Shown: positions 6,239-13,758, numbered from the stretch's first letter. The stretch: 16,721 bases of DNA from Rhizobium sp. LCM 4573 (GCF_001854865.1 NZ_MDDW01000001.1:398072-414792), one strand, 5' to 3'. Notes: generated from the letters alone by a model not told the origin. A program made the numbers and translations.

Positions 6239-6895
6239 TCAAGGAGCAGAGCTCGCCTGCCTCGGCCGCAGCCCGTTCATGAAAAGCTGCTCCAGGAACC
6301 GGGCGGCATCTTCGAAGCGCCCTTCGCCGGCGTGATTCTGACCAAGCACGGCGCGCACCTGCACGTCGAAGTCGGCATAGTGCTGGGTGGTGGCCCATAT
6401 CGAGAAGATCAGGTGGTAGGGATCGCACTTGGCTATCTTGCCGGCGCGCACCCAGGCGCGGATCACCTCCGCCTTTTCATCCACCAGTTCCTTCAGCGGC
6501 CCTTTCAATTCGTCCTCGATATGCGGCGCGCCTTGAAGGATTTCATTGGCGAAAAGCCGGCTTTCGCGGGGGAAATCCCGCGCCATTTCCAGCTTGCGGC
6601 GGATATAGGAGCGGATCTCCGCTTCGGGATTGCCCTCCGCGTCGAAGGCGCGCAGCGGCTCGAGCCACGTAAACAGCACCCGATCGATCAACGCCCGGTG
6701 CATGGCTTCCTTGGTGCGGAAATAATAGAGAAGGTTGGGCTTCGACATGCCCGCGGCTTCGGCGATCTGGTCGATGGTCGACCCGCGAAAACCGCTGACG
6801 GAAAAAACGTCGAGGGCCGCCTCCAGGATGCGCTCTTCCTTTTCCTCTTGGATGCGCGTGCGCCTAAGCGTTTTCGCCGCCCTCGGGATGGTCAT
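6239..6895 (-). CDS. rutR: RutR: TetR-family regulator of pyrimidine catabolism
   Basis: A 218-residue TetR-family repressor from the ATG at 6895; AGGGGAG lies 5 bases upstream, and the longer open frame to 6964 has no such site. The helix-turn-helix is within residues 20-65 (RILEAALDVF, then STIDQIAEAAGMSKPNLLYYF). The C-terminal ligand domain is RutR/YcdC-specific: WLEPLRAF, IRRKLEMARDFPRESRLFANE, GAPHIEDELKGPLKELVDEK, and IWATTQHYADFDVQVRAVLG match E. coli RutR segment for segment. E. coli RutR releases DNA on binding uracil or thymine. It is divergent from the carbamoyl-beta-alanine hydrolase gene, with a RutR-like box in the gap, so it most likely controls the reductive pyrimidine pathway here. 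Downstream on the same strand is vapB, which has its own promoter. Confidence 0.93.
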   Translation of the reverse strand: MTIPRAAKTLRRTRIQEEKEERILEAALDVFSVSGFRGSTIDQIAEAAGMSKPNLLYYFRTKEAMHRALIDRVLFTWLEPLRAFDAEGNPEAEIRSYIRRKLEMARDFPRESRLFANEILQGAPHIEDELKGPLKELVDEKAEVIRAWVRAGKIAKCDPYHLIFSIWATTQHYADFDVQVRAVLGQNHAGEGRFEDAARFLEQLFMNGLRPRQASSAP

Positions 6896-7032
6896 TTCCG
6901 CTCCCCTGCTCTTCCTGCAACCATTTCGCGCCCGTGGCATATGGCACGCCCATAACCACGGCATATGCCTGAATTTTCGGCGTACATTTTTCGCGTTTTA
7001 CGTCTTGAGTGACGGCACGGAAATTGTAATGT

Positions 7033-7048
7033 TTTACCAATCGGTCAA
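7033..7048. promoter_or_regulatory. RutR operator upstream of the carbamoyl-beta-alanine hydrolase gene
   Basis: TTTACCAATCGGTCAA fits the published E. coli RutR consensus TTGACCAnnTGGTCAA at 12 of the 14 specified positions (mismatches at positions 3 and 10), with the correct 2-bp centre. It is in the 275-bp gap between rutR and the hydrolase gene, 122 bases before the hydrolase ATG. AT-rich sequence directly after it (AAATTAT) could be a -10 element, which would let RutR block polymerase. Confidence 0.75.
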
Positions 7049-7090
7049 ATTATCGGCGACAAGCACAACAAAGGCAATGCCGATCTTCAA

Positions 7091-7147
7091 GCGCCTTCGG
7101 CGCGCGAGGAACCGACGGGAACAAATATAGCGCCTGAAAACGGGCGC
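7091..7147 (+). promoter_or_regulatory. Two small hairpins in the hydrolase leader
   Basis: GCGCC-ttc-GGCGC (7091-7103) and GCGCC-tgaaaacg-GGCGC (7130-7147) both use the same arm sequence. They lie between the RutR box and the ribosome binding site. The second ends about 10 bases before the GAGGG Shine-Dalgarno. They could shape the leader RNA; no riboswitch class is recognised. Confidence 0.3.
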
Positions 7148-7170
7148 CTTGAAACGGTGAGGGCATTTTC

Positions 7171-8424
7171 ATGGTGGCAGCACCCGGCGAGAACTTGCGC
7201 ATAAACGGCGATCGCCTTTGGGATTCCCTGATGGAGATGGCGAAGATCGGCCCCGGCGTCGCCGGCGGCAACAATCGCCAGACATTGACGGATTCCGACA
7301 AGCAGGGCCGCGAACTCTTCAAGAGCTGGTGCGATGCGGCCGGCCTCGAAATGGGCGTCGACAAGATGGGCACCATGTTCGCGACCCGCCCCGGCACCGA
7401 TCCGGAGGCGCTGCCCGTCTATGTCGGCAGCCATCTCGATACCCAGCCCACCGGCGGCAAGTATGACGGCGTGCTGGGCGTTTTGAGCGGCCTCGAAGTG
7501 GTTCGCACCCTGAACGACCTCGGCATCAAAACGAAGCATCCGATCGTCGTTACCAACTGGACGAACGAGGAAGGCGCGCGCTTCGCGCCCGCCATGCTGG
7601 CCTCCGGCGTCTTCGCCGGCGTCCATGACCTCGACTATGCCTATGCCCGCAAGGACCCGGAGGGAAAAACCTTCGGGGACGAATTGAGCCGTATCGGCTG
7701 GGTGGGCGATGAAGAAGTCGGCGCGCGCAAGATGCACGCCTATTTCGAATACCACATCGAGCAGGGACCGATCCTCGAGGCCGAGGAGAAGCAGATCGGC
7801 GTCGTCACCCATTGTCAGGGCCTGTGGTGGCTGGAATTCACGCTGACGGGCCGCGAGGCCCATACCGGCTCGACGCCGATGAACATGCGCGTCAATGCCG
7901 GGCTCGCCATGAGCCGCATCTTCGAAATGGTGCAGGAGGTAGCGACGAGCGAGCAGCCGGGCGCCGTCGGCGGCGTCGGACAGGTGTTCTTCTCGCCTAA
8001 CTCCCGCAACGTGCTGCCGGGCACGGTGACCTTCACCGTCGATATCCGCACCCCCTCCCAGGAAAAGCTCGACCGCATGCGCGCGAAAATCGAGGCGGAA
8101 GCGACGAAGATCTGCGAGGCGCTGGGCGTCGGCTGTTCGGTGGAAGCCGTCGGCCATTTTGATCCGGTCACCTTCGACCCGGTCCTTGTGGGACGCGTAC
8201 GCGAGGCTGCCGAAAAGCTCGGCTACAGCCACATGAACATCATTTCCGGCGCCGGTCACGATGCCTGCTGGGCAGCCAAGGTCGCGCCGACAACCATGAT
8301 CATGTGCCCCTGTGTGGGCGGGCTTTCCCACAACGAAGCGGAGGATATCTCCAAGGAATGGGCCGCAGCCGGCGCCGACGTGCTCTTCCATGCCGTGCTG
8401 GAGACGGCTGAGATCGCGGAGTAG
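7171..8424 (+). CDS. pydC: N-carbamoyl-beta-alanine amidohydrolase (beta-ureidopropionase), M20-type metal enzyme
   Basis: A 417-residue cytoplasmic enzyme of the Zn-dependent M20 amidohydrolase family (also named HyuC/AmaB). It should hydrolyse N-carbamoyl-beta-alanine to beta-alanine, CO2 and ammonia, the last step of reductive uracil breakdown. Metal-centre motifs are intact: GSHLDTQPTGGKYDG with His88 and Asp99, TNEEGARF with Glu133/Glu134, YHIEQGP with His195, GAGHDA with His363, and GGLSHNEAE with His387. The lid/dimerisation domain is inserted between about residues 210 and 330 (REAHTGSTPM, NSRNVLPGTVTFTVDIR). GAGGG lies 8 bases upstream of the ATG. Related enzymes act on N-carbamoyl-L-amino acids. 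The adjacent rutR and dihydropyrimidinase favour the beta-alanine substrate, but relaxed specificity is possible. Confidence 0.9.
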   Translation: MVAAPGENLRINGDRLWDSLMEMAKIGPGVAGGNNRQTLTDSDKQGRELFKSWCDAAGLEMGVDKMGTMFATRPGTDPEALPVYVGSHLDTQPTGGKYDGVLGVLSGLEVVRTLNDLGIKTKHPIVVTNWTNEEGARFAPAMLASGVFAGVHDLDYAYARKDPEGKTFGDELSRIGWVGDEEVGARKMHAYFEYHIEQGPILEAEEKQIGVVTHCQGLWWLEFTLTGREAHTGSTPMNMRVNAGLAMSRIFEMVQEVATSEQPGAVGGVGQVFFSPNSRNVLPGTVTFTVDIRTPSQEKLDRMRAKIEAEATKICEALGVGCSVEAVGHFDPVTFDPVLVGRVREAAEKLGYSHMNIISGAGHDACWAAKVAPTTMIMCPCVGGLSHNEAEDISKEWAAAGADVLFHAVLETAEIAE

Positions 8425-8530
8425 GCCGATGGCCGTATCCGGCATTGAACGGCACAATGGTCGAACGCTGTGAGGTAGTTCGCTTCTATCCATCGCTTCT
8501 CACCGACATTGACAAGACAGGGGAACAACA

Positions 8531-9985
8531 ATGACCACAGTCATCAAGGGTGGAACCGTCGTCACCGCCGATCTTACCTACAAGGCGGACGTGAAGATCG
8601 ACGGTGGAAAAATCATCGAGATCGGCCCCAATCTCTCGGGCGACGAGGTGCTGGATGCAACGGGCTGTTATGTGATGCCCGGCGGCATCGATCCGCATGT
8701 GCATCTCGAAATGCCTTTCATGGGCACCTATTCCTCCGACGATTTCGAAAGCGGCACGCGCGCGGCGCTTGCCGGCGGCACGACCATGGTGGTGGATTTC
8801 TGCCTGCCTGATCCCGGCCAGTCGCTGCTCGACGCGCTGAAGCGCTGGGACAACAAGTCGACGCGCGCCAATTGCGACTATTCCTTCCATATGTCCGTCA
8901 CCTGGTGGGGCGAGCAGGTCTTCAACGACATGAAGACCGTGGTGCAGGAGAAGGGCATCAACACCTTCAAGCATTTCATGGCCTACAAGGGCGCGCTGAT
9001 GGTGAATGACGACGAGATGTTCGCCTCCTTCCAGCGCTGCGCCGAACTCGGAGCGCTGCCGCTCGTCCATGCGGAAAACGGCGATGTCGTCGCCGCCATG
9101 CAGCAGAAACTGATGGACGAGGGCAATAACGGCCCCGAGGCACATGCCTATTCGCGGCCCGCTTCCGTCGAGGGCGAGGCAACCAACCGCGCCATTATCA
9201 TCGCCGACATGGCGGGCGTGCCGCTCTACGTCGTCCACACATCCTGCGAGCAGGCGCACGAGGCGATACGGCGCGCGCGGCAGAACGGCATGCGCGTCTA
9301 CGGCGAGCCGCTGATCCAGCACCTGACGCTCGATGAGAGCGAATATTTCAACAAGGACTGGGACCATGCCGCCCGCCGGGTCATGTCCCCGCCTTTCCGC
9401 AACAAGCAGCATCAGGACAGCCTCTGGGCGGGCCTTGCCTCGGGCTCGCTGCAGGTGGTCGCGACCGACCACTGCGCCTTCACCACCGACCAGAAGCGCA
9501 CCGGCGCCGGCGATTTCCGGAAAATCCCGAACGGCACCGGCGGGTTGGAAGACCGCATGCCGATGCTATGGACCTATGGCGTGGCGACCGGGCGCATCAC
9601 CATGAACGAGTTCGTGGCCGTGACTTCAACAAACATCGCCAAGATATTGAACGTCTATCCGAAAAAGGGCGCGATCCTGGTCGGCGCCGATGCCGATATC
9701 GTGGTCTGGGACCCGAAGCGTTCCAAGACGATTTCGGCCAAGACCCAGCAGTCGGCGATCGATTACAACGTGTTCGAGGGCAAGCAGGTCACCGGCCTGC
9801 CGCGCTACACGCTGACCCGCGGTGTCGTGGCGATCGAGGAGTCGGCGGTGAAGACCCGTGAGGGACACGGCGAATTCGTGCGCCGCGAGCCGTTCCAGGC
9901 GGTGAACAAGGCGCTCTCGACCTGGAAGGAGCTGACCGCGCCGCGCAAGGTGGAACGTACCGGCATCCCGGCAAGCGGGGTGTGA
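8531..9985 (+). CDS. hydA: Dihydropyrimidinase / D-hydantoinase
   Basis: A 484-residue binuclear metal amidohydrolase that opens the ring of dihydrouracil or dihydrothymine to the N-carbamoyl-beta-amino acid; many homologues also accept 5-substituted hydantoins. The TIM-barrel motifs are present: GGIDPHVHLEMPF with His56 and His58, FMAYKGAL with Lys153 as the expected carbamylated metal-bridging lysine, HAENGDVVAAMQ, YVVHTSCEQA, and ATDHCAFTTDQK carrying the catalytic Asp. The length is typical. The start is backed by AGGGGAA 7 bases upstream. It lies 106 bp after the hydrolase gene on the same strand and is probably co-transcribed, although the gap could hold a second promoter. Its product is the substrate of the upstream enzyme. 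A RIME-like repeat follows its stop. Confidence 0.93.
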   Translation: MTTVIKGGTVVTADLTYKADVKIDGGKIIEIGPNLSGDEVLDATGCYVMPGGIDPHVHLEMPFMGTYSSDDFESGTRAALAGGTTMVVDFCLPDPGQSLLDALKRWDNKSTRANCDYSFHMSVTWWGEQVFNDMKTVVQEKGINTFKHFMAYKGALMVNDDEMFASFQRCAELGALPLVHAENGDVVAAMQQKLMDEGNNGPEAHAYSRPASVEGEATNRAIIIADMAGVPLYVVHTSCEQAHEAIRRARQNGMRVYGEPLIQHLTLDESEYFNKDWDHAARRVMSPPFRNKQHQDSLWAGLASGSLQVVATDHCAFTTDQKRTGAGDFRKIPNGTGGLEDRMPMLWTYGVATGRITMNEFVAVTSTNIAKILNVYPKKGAILVGADADIVVWDPKRSKTISAKTQQSAIDYNVFEGKQVTGLPRYTLTRGVVAIEESAVKTREGHGEFVRREPFQAVNKALSTWKELTAPRKVERTGIPASGV

Positions 9986-10018
9986 TGGAAATCGCGCCTT
10001 ACCGCCACCGCGCTGAGC

Positions 10019-10172
10019 TACTCCCCTCCCCAACCCCTCCCCACAAGGGGGGAGGGCTTAGCCTGCGGCACCGCCGTCTATGCACAATTCAGCCTGCAAA
10101 TGGTCGAGAGTGCTCCGCAGGTTTTCTCCCCCCTTGTGGGGGAGATGGCCGGCAGGCCAGAGGGGGAAATCA
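10019..10172. repeat. RIME-like palindromic intergenic element, degenerate copy
   Basis: A G/C-rich element between hydA and the cupin gene. The left part has a CCCTCCCC (10035-10042) / GGGGAGGG (10049-10056) hairpin. The right part has CTCCCCC (10126-10132) / GGGGGAG (10138-10144), followed by GGCC-ggca-GGCC (10147-10158) and AGAGGGGG. CCTGCGG (10062-10068) and CCGCAGG (10115-10121) pair across the middle. The right end closely matches the right arm of the element at 11506-11695, so both belong to one family; the left end has diverged. Such elements are widespread between genes in Rhizobiaceae. It may also act as a transcription barrier for hydA and the convergent cupin. Confidence 0.75.
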
Positions 10173-10179
10173 CGAGGCC

Positions 10180-10593
10180 TCACCCCTTCACCAGCCTGTC
10201 CAGCTCCGGCAGCAGCACGACGCTTTCCTGCTCGTTGGGATCTGTCCGGGCGATGATGGCCGTGCAGGGCGTGTTGGAAAGGTTCGCCGGCAGGTGCGGC
10301 ACGCCCGCCGGAATGTAGAACAGCTCGCCCGCATGCACCACGACGTGCTCCTCCAGTCGGTCGCCATACCAGGTGTGCGCCGAACCGGAGAGCATGTAGA
10401 TCGCCGTCTCGTGGTTCTCATGCAGATGCGCCTTGGCGCGCGTGCCGGGCGGTATGGTGAGCAGGTGCATGCAGATGCCCTTGGAGCCCACCGTCTCGGC
10501 GGCAATCCCCTGGAAGTAGCTGAGCCCCTGCTTGCCGTCATAGGCGGCGCTGGGCTTCACCAGCCGGCAGGTGGGTTTCGTTGATGCATCCAT
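10180..10593 (-). CDS. Single-domain cupin protein, unknown function
   Basis: A 137-residue cytoplasmic cupin from the ATG at 10593 (GGAGGAAGG lies upstream; the open frame extends 12 more codons to 10629). Cupin motif 1 is PPGTRAKAHLHENHETAIYM, with metal ligands His56, His58 and Glu62, ending in LSG at 68-70. Motif 2 is GELFYIPAGVPHLPAN with His100. All four usual metal ligands are present, so it may bind Fe, Mn, Zn or Ni. No enzyme class can be assigned; ligand-binding or isomerase-like roles are equally possible. It lies on the opposite strand between hydA and the ABC importer, divergent from the ATPase gene by 103 bp, so it may be co-regulated with the importer and act on one of its substrates or a pathway intermediate. 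Confidence 0.85.
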   Translation of the reverse strand: MDASTKPTCRLVKPSAAYDGKQGLSYFQGIAAETVGSKGICMHLLTIPPGTRAKAHLHENHETAIYMLSGSAHTWYGDRLEEHVVVHAGELFYIPAGVPHLPANLSNTPCTAIIARTDPNEQESVVLLPELDRLVKG

Positions 10594-10696
10594 GGTCCTT
10601 CCTCCGTCGAAGACCCCGGACGCCTGCAACGGCGCCCATTGCTGGCATCATACCACACCGGCCCCGCCCCGTATTCCTTGAACATGTGATGGTTCC

Positions 10697-11488
10697 ATGA
10701 CCGCTTCCTCGTCCTCCGTCGTCTCCGCCAGGAAGCTCGGGCTCACCTTCGAGACCAATGACGGGCCTGTGCATGCGCTTTCCGACGTCGATCTGGAAGT
10801 GAGGAAGGGCGACTTCGTATCCTTCATCGGTCCTTCGGGCTGCGGCAAGACGACCTTTCTGCGGGTCATCGCCGACCTGGAAAAGGCGACCGCTGGGGAG
10901 ATTTCGGTGAACGGCATGACGCCGGAGGAAGCGCGCAAATCCCGTTCCTACGGCTATGTCTTCCAGGCGCCGGCACTCTATCCCTGGCGCACGATCGAGA
11001 AGAATATCGCGCTTCCGCTGGAAATCATGGGCCATTCGGCGGAGGAGCGCAGGCGCCGCATCGAGCGTACACTCGACCTCGTGAACCTCACCGGCTTCGG
11101 CAAGAAGTATCCGTGGCAGCTTTCCGGCGGCATGCAGCAACGCGCCTCCATCGCGCGGGCGCTCGCCTTCGATGCAGACCTTCTGCTGATGGACGAGCCA
11201 TTCGGCGCACTGGACGAGATCGTCCGCGATCACCTGAACGCGCAGCTTCTGAAACTCTGGGCAAGGACGGAGAAGACCATCTGTTTCGTGACGCATTCCA
11301 TTCCGGAGGCTGTCTATCTTTCCACGAAGATCGTCGTCATGTCGCCCCGGCCTGGAAGGGTGACAGATGTGATCGAATCCACTTTGCCGGCGGAACGGCC
11401 GCTCGAAATCCGCGAGACGCCGGAGTTTCTGGAAATCGCCCATCGGGTGCGTGAGGGGCTGAGAGCGGGGCACAGCTATGAGGAGTAG
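10697..11488 (+). CDS. ABC transporter ATP-binding protein, NitT/TauT-SsuB type (probable pyrimidine or ureide importer)
   Basis: A 263-residue ATPase of the nitrate/sulfonate/HMP-precursor importer group. Visible elements: Walker A GPSGCGKTT (45-53), Q-loop Gln90 in VFQAPALYPWR, signature LSGGMQQR (142-149), Walker B LLLMDEPFGALD (162-173) and the switch His200 in FVTHS. LYPWRTIEKN after the Q-loop is typical of SsuB/TauB/ThiZ-like subunits. The ribosome binding site is weak. Upstream ATGs (10684, 10689) run into stops in their frames, so 10697 is the start. It works on the cytoplasmic face with the two permeases encoded downstream, from which it is separated by a RIME-like element. Substrate specificity cannot be read from this subunit. 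Confidence 0.93.
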   Translation: MTASSSSVVSARKLGLTFETNDGPVHALSDVDLEVRKGDFVSFIGPSGCGKTTFLRVIADLEKATAGEISVNGMTPEEARKSRSYGYVFQAPALYPWRTIEKNIALPLEIMGHSAEERRRRIERTLDLVNLTGFGKKYPWQLSGGMQQRASIARALAFDADLLLMDEPFGALDEIVRDHLNAQLLKLWARTEKTICFVTHSIPEAVYLSTKIVVMSPRPGRVTDVIESTLPAERPLEIRETPEFLEIAHRVREGLRAGHSYEE

Positions 11489-11505
11489 TTTCGCGCTTGT
11501 AATAA

Positions 11506-11695
11506 ACACCCCCCTCTGCCCTGCCGGGCATCTCCCCCTCAAGGGGGGAGATTGGGCAGTAGCGAAGTCCCTCATCAACTCGGAGATTCATTTTGCCGAG
11601 CCGCACTCCAAGGTGACCTCTGTTTGGCAAAACTGGTGCCGCTTGCCGATCTCCCCCCTTGAGGGGGAGATGCCCGGCAGGGCAGAGGGGGGTGT
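11506..11695. repeat. RIME-like element with perfect 47-bp inverted repeats
   Basis: The left arm (11506-11552) and right arm (11649-11695) are exact reverse complements over 47 bases, around a 96-bp centre. Each arm contains its own hairpin, CTCCCCC / GGGGGAG (left copy within 11530-11552), and the GCCCTGCCGGGC palindrome. The whole could form a cruciform or a long stem in RNA. It sits between the ATPase stop and the first permease start, inside what should be one operon. The right arm ends 6 bases before the permease ATG, and its G6 run is the only Shine-Dalgarno-like sequence there. The short ORF spanning the element has no protein features. Confidence 0.88.
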
Positions 11696-11701
11696 CAAAC
11701 A

Positions 11702-12589
11702 ATGAAGCACCCCAGCTCCTATCGAGGTCGCCTTCTCCCCGTTCTCACCATCCTCGTTGCCATCGTGTCGATCTGGTATGTCGCGGCCGTATTTATGAAC
11801 GCGCCCTTCCAGCGCGATCTCGACCGGCGCGGCAATGTCACGCGCACCACGGCCGAGTTCGTAAGCGCCACGTTCTCGCAGCCGAAGCCGGTGCTGCCCG
11901 CGCCGCATCAGGTAGCGCAAAATGTCTACGAGAACACCTTCCTGCGCCGGGTCACCTCGAACCGCAGCCTCGTCTATCATTCCTGGGTGACGCTCTCTTC
12001 CACGATCGTCGGCTTCACGCTCGGAACCCTGCTCGGCATCCTGATCGCCGTCGGCATCGTGCATGTAAAGGCGCTCGACCGCAGCCTCATGCCCTGGATC
12101 ATCGCCTCGCAGACCGTACCGATCCTGGCGATCGCGCCCATGGTGGTGGTGGTGCTCGCCGCCATCAACGTCACCGGCCTGCTGCCGAAGGCGCTGATCT
12201 CCACCTACCTCTCCTTCTTTCCCGTGGCGGTGGGCATGGTGAAGGGCCTGCGTTCGCCCGAACCCATCCAGCTCGACCTGATGCGCACCTATAATGCCAG
12301 TCGAGCCCAGACCTTCTGGAAGCTCAGAGTGCCCGCTTCCATCCCCTTCCTCTTCACCTCCATGAAGGTGGCGATCGCCGCAAGCCTCGTCGGCGCGATC
12401 GTCGGTGAGCTGCCGACGGGCGCCGTCGCCGGCATCGGCTCCAAGCTGCTCGCCGGCTCCTATTACAGCCAGACGATCGACATCTGGGCGGCGCTGATCG
12501 CCGGCTCGGTGCTTGCCGCGATCCTCGTGACCATTGTCGGCGTGGCCGGCAGGATCGTGGAACGCTCGATGGGCGGGAGGCCGGCATGA
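11702..12589 (+). CDS. ABC transporter permease 1 (binding-protein-dependent, SsuC/ThiX type)
   Basis: A 295-residue inner-membrane permease. The first membrane segment is about residues 11-32. A hydrophilic stretch of about 55 residues follows (QRDLDRRGNVTR through HQVAQNVYENTF), then the BPD_transp_1 core of about five segments starting near SLVYHSWVTLSST. The EAA loop that docks the ATPase is RTYNASRAQTFWKLRVPASIP. It presumably pairs with the second permease as a heterodimer. The start is 6 bases after the RIME-like arm, whose G-run is the likely ribosome binding site. The stop overlaps the next start (ATGA), so the two permeases are translationally coupled. Confidence 0.92.
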   Translation: MKHPSSYRGRLLPVLTILVAIVSIWYVAAVFMNAPFQRDLDRRGNVTRTTAEFVSATFSQPKPVLPAPHQVAQNVYENTFLRRVTSNRSLVYHSWVTLSSTIVGFTLGTLLGILIAVGIVHVKALDRSLMPWIIASQTVPILAIAPMVVVVLAAINVTGLLPKALISTYLSFFPVAVGMVKGLRSPEPIQLDLMRTYNASRAQTFWKLRVPASIPFLFTSMKVAIAASLVGAIVGELPTGAVAGIGSKLLAGSYYSQTIDIWAALIAGSVLAAILVTIVGVAGRIVERSMGGRPA

Positions 12590-13707
12590 AGCGATTGCAG
12601 CACAACTGGCAGCCCCTCCTGGCCGGCGTAATCACCGCCATTGCCGCCGCCAGACTGCCCCTTACCCTGCCCGAAGCTGCAAACCCCGTTCAAGGCGGCA
12701 TGATGATCGCGCTCGTGTTGCTTGCAGCGGTCACTCTGATGCTGACGCTCGAAGGCCCGATACCGCGGGCTGCCGTCCTCTTCGTCGGCGCACATCTTCC
12801 CGCCGGCCTTCTGCTTGCCGGCCTCAGCGGAAACGAGGGGCAGATGTCGACCGCCTTCTTCCTGATGATCGCGGCAAGCTGGCTTCTCGCCTGGGCCTGT
12901 GTCTCCGAACTCTCGCAAATCGAGCCCAGATCCACAGCCGCAAGCTGGTTCCTGCGCCTCCTCATCCCCGCGATATTCGGCGCCTGGATCCTCGTTATCT
13001 GGGAAGCAGCCACGCGGGGCGCCGGCATCCCCTTCATCCTGCTGCCGCCACCCTCGGCCATTGCGGCGCGCATCGCCGGCTCCCTCCCGATCCTCTGGGC
13101 GGACGTGCGGCAGACCATCTTCAAGGCCGTGCTGATCGGCTATGTGATCGGCTGCGCGGCGGGTTTCGTCGTTGCGATCCTCGCCGATCGTTTCGCCTTT
13201 CTGCGCCGGGGCCTCATCCCGGTCGGCAACATGGTCTCGGCGCTGCCGATCATCGGGGTAGCGCCCATCATGGTCATGTGGTTCGGCTTCGACTGGCAGT
13301 CCAAGGCGGCCGTCGTCATCATCATGACCTTCTTCCCCATGCTGGTGAACACGGTCGCGGGGCTTTCCGCCGCAGGCAGCATGGAGCGCGACCTGATGCG
13401 CTCCTATGCCTCGGACTACTGGCAGACGCTTGTAAAACTGCGCCTGCCGGCCGCCATGCCCTTCATCTTCAACGCGCTGAAGATCAACTCGACTCTTGCG
13501 CTGATCGGCGCGATCGTGGCCGAGTTCTTCGGTACGCCGATCGTCGGCATGGGTTTCCGCATCTCCACCGAGATCGGCCGCATGAATGTCGACATGGTGT
13601 GGGCCGAAATCGCGGTTGCAGCGCTCATCGGTTCGGTTTTCTATGGTGTCGTGGCGCTTGCGGAAAGGGCGACGACCTTCTGGCATCCGTCTATCCGTGG
13701 TGGCTAG
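12586..13707 (+). CDS. ABC transporter permease 2 with N-terminal membrane extension
   Basis: A 373-residue permease overlapping the previous gene by ATGA. The canonical core begins near residue 122 (FLRLLIPAIFGAWILVIWEA), followed by PPPSAIAARI, the membrane core, and the EAA loop RSYASDYWQTLVKLRLPAAMP, then GMGFRISTEIGRM. That core alone is the usual 250 residues. The preceding 118 residues form about four extra hydrophobic segments (roughly 11-28, 37-55, 62-80, 90-107) that most SsuC-like permeases lack. Part of the N-terminus could be a wrong start, but the overlap with permease 1 supports this ATG. The role of the extension is unknown. The binding-protein gene follows after 51 bp. Confidence 0.9.
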   Translation: MKRLQHNWQPLLAGVITAIAAARLPLTLPEAANPVQGGMMIALVLLAAVTLMLTLEGPIPRAAVLFVGAHLPAGLLLAGLSGNEGQMSTAFFLMIAASWLLAWACVSELSQIEPRSTAASWFLRLLIPAIFGAWILVIWEAATRGAGIPFILLPPPSAIAARIAGSLPILWADVRQTIFKAVLIGYVIGCAAGFVVAILADRFAFLRRGLIPVGNMVSALPIIGVAPIMVMWFGFDWQSKAAVVIIMTFFPMLVNTVAGLSAAGSMERDLMRSYASDYWQTLVKLRLPAAMPFIFNALKINSTLALIGAIVAEFFGTPIVGMGFRISTEIGRMNVDMVWAEIAVAALIGSVFYGVVALAERATTFWHPSIRGG

Positions 13708-13758
13708 GCGCATCAGCTTCCGCAAGCCGGAAGCCGTCAATAACAAGAGGGAACAGCG

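Noticed and set aside
6149..6955. A 268-residue plus-strand frame over rutR and vapB
   Set aside because: Antisense to two well-supported genes.
6934..6969. Two GGCATATG motifs, one in a GGCATATGCC palindrome, upstream of rutR
   Set aside because: Suggestive of a binding site, but too short and matching no consensus I recognise; RutR's own box is better placed at 7033-7048.
8425..8530. A second RutR box upstream of hydA (TGGTCGAA near 8456-8463)
   Set aside because: Only one half-site is partly similar and the partner half is missing; not enough to call an operator.
7087..9472. Two long minus-strand frames (468 and 328 residues)
   Set aside because: They mirror the hydrolase and dihydropyrimidinase genes codon for codon and show no recognisable domain.
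10019..11695. Possible CRISPR array or insertion sequence formed by the two G/C-rich repeats
   Set aside because: There are only two elements, 1.3 kb apart, each an inverted repeat without spacer units or a transposase; they fit a RIME-type palindromic element better.
11478..11705. A 75-residue frame across the RIME-like element
   Set aside because: It is made almost wholly of the inverted repeat; both ends translate to the same repeat-derived peptides, also seen on the other strand.
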